Under the pieces are notes generated by a model, which saw nothing but the letters and a program-made list of their open reading frames with translations, was not told the origin of the DNA and did no database searches. Source: a bacterium (GTDB lineage Bacteria > UBA6262). Taken from it: DNA of 7,390 nt. The translations under genes were made by a program, and so were the position numbers. Positions 4,873-7,390 of the stretch are shown piece after piece; position 1 is the stretch's first letter; each line of letters starts with the position of its first letter. Location of the stretch: assembly GCA_028716025.1 (NCBI GenBank), contig JAQUQP010000090.1, forward strand, positions 1-7,390, in the 5' to 3' direction.

Positions 4873-6952
4873 CCAAGAGCACATTTTTATATGTCCAGTT
4901 GAAAGGTTTAAATTTCTTACCCCCGCTGGTATAAAACTTACCAAAAAATTCTACATATTGTAACCGAGAGGTATGCACAAAAGCACTCAATAAGCTCATG
5001 GCCAAGTTAAAAGCATGACCAAACAATAAGATCATACCGGCAAAGAACAAACCTAATATAGGAATGCTGTCTTTAGTCAAACCAGCCATCGTGTTGATCA
5101 CCATGGCGATCACACCTCCGCCAAGACCTAACGCTACCAATCGGGAATATGATAACACATCACCCAGATAACTGGTGATGCCATATAGATTAAATAAACC
5201 CAGGCCGATACGGGCAAAGATACTACCTATATTCTTGCGGCCATAATACAGGATCAGGCTGGAAAACAAAAGAGAACTGATCAAGCCCAAAGGAGCAGCC
5301 AGGCTAAGCATCCAGCAGGCCAGGCTAAGACTTAAGCCCAAAAAATATATTTGATACCGGTCCATATCAGCGCGGGAATTTTTATCTTCGCCCCTGGCTT
5401 GAAAAAGACATACCCACGAGGCAGCCATAATAGCTATAAATGAACTAATAGTTGCAATGGTAGCTGATAAATCCTGCGTTTTAGCCAACCCCAGAACAAG
5501 TAAAGCAGTGATCAGGATCATCCAGGAACCCTGGTCCCATAATCCAGCCCAGGCGCTATTATCCCTGATATTATCCCTCATTTTCAGGGCCAGGCCGGTA
5601 AACACATGGATCAACCCTAAAGCAAATGCTAATCCTAAAAATACAGTTAGCTGGGAAAGAGGATCAAAAAGTTTAAAAGAAGTCCCTATGCCAAAATAGC
5701 TGCCCATGGCTACTCCGGCTAAAATAGCACAAAGACCACCCAAAAAGAATAAATTCAAAAAACGCCAGGTAGTAGAAGTTAACCGGGGACGCATTTTCCA
5801 CGATACCACCGCGGTAATTGTCGCCACTACTAATCCATAACCGGCATCACCCAGGCAAATCCCGAAAAACAAAGCGAAAAAAGGCGCTAAATAAGCAGTC
5901 GGGTCTATGCCTGTATAAACCGGGTATCCATATAACTCTGTGATCACTTCAAAGGGCTGGACCAGCTTTTTATTTTCTATTTCTACGGGCGGATTATCAG
6001 TAGCTACTGGGTCAGTAGTAATAAGCTCCACTTCCTGAAAATGCTGATAGAGGGCTTGACGAAACTCGTTTTCTTGTTTTGCCGGCAGCCATCCAGTGAT
6101 AACAAAGGTTTTGTCACTCTCCAGGAACCAGCGCTGAACTACTTTATTTTCCCTTATATTTTGATAGTAATCTATTAAGCTGACAAGTTTTGGCAGATTC
6201 TGGCTAAGAGTAATGATCTCCTGTGAAAGATGGCCCAAAGTTTTATTGATCCGATTAAGTTCCTGGGTTAAGCGAACATGCAGTCGTTTGGGAGTAGCTT
6301 TGATCTTAGGGAATTGACTTTTGCTAAAATCATATTTTTTCAGTATCTCTAAGGCTTGGTCTTTATTTTCATGCAAAATTGCTATGATCAGGTATACTTT
6401 ATCATCTTCTTGGGAAATTTCTTCATAATGTAAAGCCGGGATAGTCTCCTGCAGCTCTTCCTGGCAGGCTGCCTGCATTTTTAGTTTCACACTACCGACA
6501 ACATAAGTTACGTGAGGCTGGTCATGCAAATCCTGTAAGTGTATAGGCGCTTCCAGCCAGGGCACAAGTTGCTGCTGTTGGGTGGTTAATTGTTGTTTTT
6601 TTAGTTCCAGCCGGCCCAGCTCCTCTTCAGCTTTACGGCATTTATAAAAACATTCCTGGAAATTGAAATGATGTGTAATATGGGCCCACTGCTGGTGATC
6701 AAGCATGATCTGGCCGGGGATTCGTACTTTACTGTGCTTTTGCAGGAAAGTGATCATATGTTGCAGGGTATGCAGGGTTTCGTCGATATCCTGGGAGGAG
6801 ACTGCAGCATAAGTTAATAATTCCTGCTGCATTTGGTCATGGTCAATGGGGTGTACCTGGACCACCCCTTGTTGCTGCAGAAAGGCCAAGAGATGCTGCC
6901 TGATCTCTTTATGGGCGAACAACTGCATTTTCTTCATTCTGGCAATTGTCAT
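4853..6952 (-). CDS. ntpI: V-type ATPase membrane stator subunit I (a subunit)
   Basis: Forms the ion half-channels next to the proteolipid ring and anchors the peripheral stalks. It has 699 residues. The N-terminal half (1 to about 345) is cytoplasmic, opening MTIARMKKMQLFA as in the family, with glutamine-rich coiled-coil segments (about 100-130 and 225-270). The C-terminal half has about seven to eight membrane helices, beginning near PTAYLAPFFALFFGICLGDA (351-370) with the conserved GDxGYG. The essential channel arginine is R604 in YSRLVALGL (602-610), equivalent to yeast Vph1 R735; R663 in HTSRLQYVEFFGKFY (660-674) matches the second conserved arginine. Intact and full length. The ATG overlaps the ntpF stop by one base (TAATG), with AAGGA six bases upstream. 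The stop is TAG, unlike the TAA of the other genes. A 54-base gap with a repeat follows. Confidence 0.96.
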   Translation of the reverse strand: MTIARMKKMQLFAHKEIRQHLLAFLQQQGVVQVHPIDHDQMQQELLTYAAVSSQDIDETLHTLQHMITFLQKHSKVRIPGQIMLDHQQWAHITHHFNFQECFYKCRKAEEELGRLELKKQQLTTQQQQLVPWLEAPIHLQDLHDQPHVTYVVGSVKLKMQAACQEELQETIPALHYEEISQEDDKVYLIIAILHENKDQALEILKKYDFSKSQFPKIKATPKRLHVRLTQELNRINKTLGHLSQEIITLSQNLPKLVSLIDYYQNIRENKVVQRWFLESDKTFVITGWLPAKQENEFRQALYQHFQEVELITTDPVATDNPPVEIENKKLVQPFEVITELYGYPVYTGIDPTAYLAPFFALFFGICLGDAGYGLVVATITAVVSWKMRPRLTSTTWRFLNLFFLGGLCAILAGVAMGSYFGIGTSFKLFDPLSQLTVFLGLAFALGLIHVFTGLALKMRDNIRDNSAWAGLWDQGSWMILITALLVLGLAKTQDLSATIATISSFIAIMAASWVCLFQARGEDKNSRADMDRYQIYFLGLSLSLACWMLSLAAPLGLISSLLFSSLILYYGRKNIGSIFARIGLGLFNLYGITSYLGDVLSYSRLVALGLGGGVIAMVINTMAGLTKDSIPILGLFFAGMILLFGHAFNLAMSLLSAFVHTSRLQYVEFFGKFYTSGGKKFKPFNWTYKNVLLVDNIKK

Positions 6953-7254
6953 TACAGGTCCTTCATCACCGCATCAGAAGCCTTATTTACTTTTTTATTG
7001 GCTTTATTGACCAGGGCAGTGATCTCTTCATCGTATTTTTGCTGTAATAAATTGATATTTTTTTGGCTTTTCTCTTGAGCCTGCGCTAATATTTTTTGAC
7101 TTTCGTGCTCTGCCTGGGCCAAAGCCCCAGCTACTATCTGAGTGGCCTCTGCTTCTGCCTGGGCCAAGATCTGGGCGGCTTCAATGCGCGCTATTTCTAT
7201 TTTTTTTACTTCCTCTTCTTCGATTTTGTGGATTTTCTGGATAGCTTTCAACAT
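6952..7254 (-). CDS. ntpF: V-type ATPase peripheral stalk coiled-coil subunit (G/H type)
   Basis: First gene of the operon; 100 residues, the usual size for the small stalk partner of subunit E. Almost entirely helical: charged N-terminus (EEEEVKKIE, 12-20), then an alanine/glutamine-rich stretch with an 11-residue period (27-37 AQILAQAEAEA, 38-48 TQIVAGALAQA, 49-59 EHESQKILAQA, 60-70). Hendecads are what the right-handed coiled coil of E-G stalks requires. No membrane segment, so it is not an F-type b subunit. Start: ATG at 7254 with AAAGG seven bases upstream; a longer frame from GTG 7287 has no Shine-Dalgarno and would begin only about four bases from the predicted transcription start. Sequence alone is low in complexity, so the call rests partly on position before ntpI. 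Named after the E. hirae scheme; elsewhere it is called atpH or subunit H/G. Confidence 0.85.
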   Translation of the reverse strand: MLKAIQKIHKIEEEEVKKIEIARIEAAQILAQAEAEATQIVAGALAQAEHESQKILAQAQEKSQKNINLLQQKYDEEITALVNKANKKVNKASDAVMKDL

Positions 7255-7297
7255 ACGAGGACCTTTCTCTAGCAGAAAATAGAGCACTTAAAAAAAC

Positions 7298-7327
7298 AAG
7301 ATAGCATAATTTACCCTATAATGTCAA
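7298..7327 (-). promoter_or_regulatory. Operon promoter (sigma-70 type)
   Basis: TTGACA (7322-7327, perfect -35), 18-base spacer ending in TGC, and TATCTT (7298-7303, 4 of 6) giving an extended -10 (TGnTATCTT). The predicted start point is near 7291, which leaves a leader of roughly 37 bases before the ntpF ATG. A run of T follows the -10. Confidence 0.7.
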
Positions 7328-7360
7328 TTAGTTATGAAGGGGGCTGCTGCTATTCTTCAC

Positions 7361-7390
7361 TTGACAAACACCTCTAAATTATGTTAAAAG
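7361..7390 (+). promoter_or_regulatory. Possible divergent promoter
   Basis: TTGACA (7361-7366), an 18-base spacer ending TGT, and TAAAAG (7385-7390, 4 of 6) with an extended -10, the same architecture as the operon promoter but facing right. The two -35 boxes are 33 bases apart. It would serve a gene outside the window; the -10 is cut by the window edge, so the match is tentative. Confidence 0.4.

Noticed and set aside
7255..7287. ntpF start at GTG 7287
   Set aside because: No Shine-Dalgarno and almost no leader from the predicted transcription start; ATG 7254 has AAAGG at good spacing.
7335..7359. TGAAG...CTTCA inverted repeat between the divergent -35 boxes as an operator
   Set aside because: Only five bases per arm with a 15-base spacer; expected often by chance, with no extension of symmetry.
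1..7390. A previously undescribed multi-gene system
   Set aside because: Every gene belongs to the known V-type ATPase operon in a known order; no extra gene is inserted.

Overview
The whole window is one operon for a rotary V-type (V/A-type) ATPase, read entirely on the minus strand. In transcription order, from the right edge to the left edge, the genes are ntpF (peripheral-stalk coiled coil), ntpI (membrane stator a/I), ntpK (proteolipid ring), ntpE (peripheral stalk), ntpC (d-type rotor cap), ntpG (subunit F, central stalk), ntpA (catalytic A) and the start of ntpB (non-catalytic B). As I recall it, this is the gene order F-I-K-E-C-G-A-B of the Enterococcus hirae Na+-ATPase operon. The usual next gene, ntpD, would lie beyond the left edge.

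The organism is a bacterium: clear Shine-Dalgarno sites, a TTGACA-type promoter with an extended -10, and moderate AT-richness. Operons of this layout occur in fermentative and anaerobic bacteria, including Firmicutes, spirochaetes and uncultured lineages; I cannot name a species. NtpK carries every side-chain Na+ ligand known from E. hirae NtpK, so the predicted coupling ion is Na+.

Layout: positions 7288-7390 hold the operon promoter and a probable divergent promoter for a gene outside the window. ntpF-ntpI overlap by 1 base. A 54-base gap follows ntpI, with a 7-bp tandem repeat and a good internal promoter match, and then ntpK. ntpK, ntpE, ntpC and ntpG are tightly packed (24-base gap, direct abutment, 8-base overlap). 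A 73-base gap with a hairpin and a degenerate inverted copy of the same repeat precedes ntpA. A 26-base gap separates ntpA from ntpB. Several starts should be moved downstream of the longest open frame (ntpF, ntpK, ntpA) because strong ribosome binding sites decide them.

Together the products form the A3B3 ATPase head (A, B), the central rotor (F and d here, D outside), the stator stalks (E with NtpF) and the membrane motor (I, K ring). The main anomaly is an in-frame TAA at codon 191 of ntpB, after which the reading frame still encodes recognisable B-subunit sequence up to the window edge. The second is the inverted repeat pair in the two longest gaps, which brackets exactly ntpK-ntpE-ntpC-ntpG. 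I see no defence system, mobile element, CRISPR array or RNA gene.
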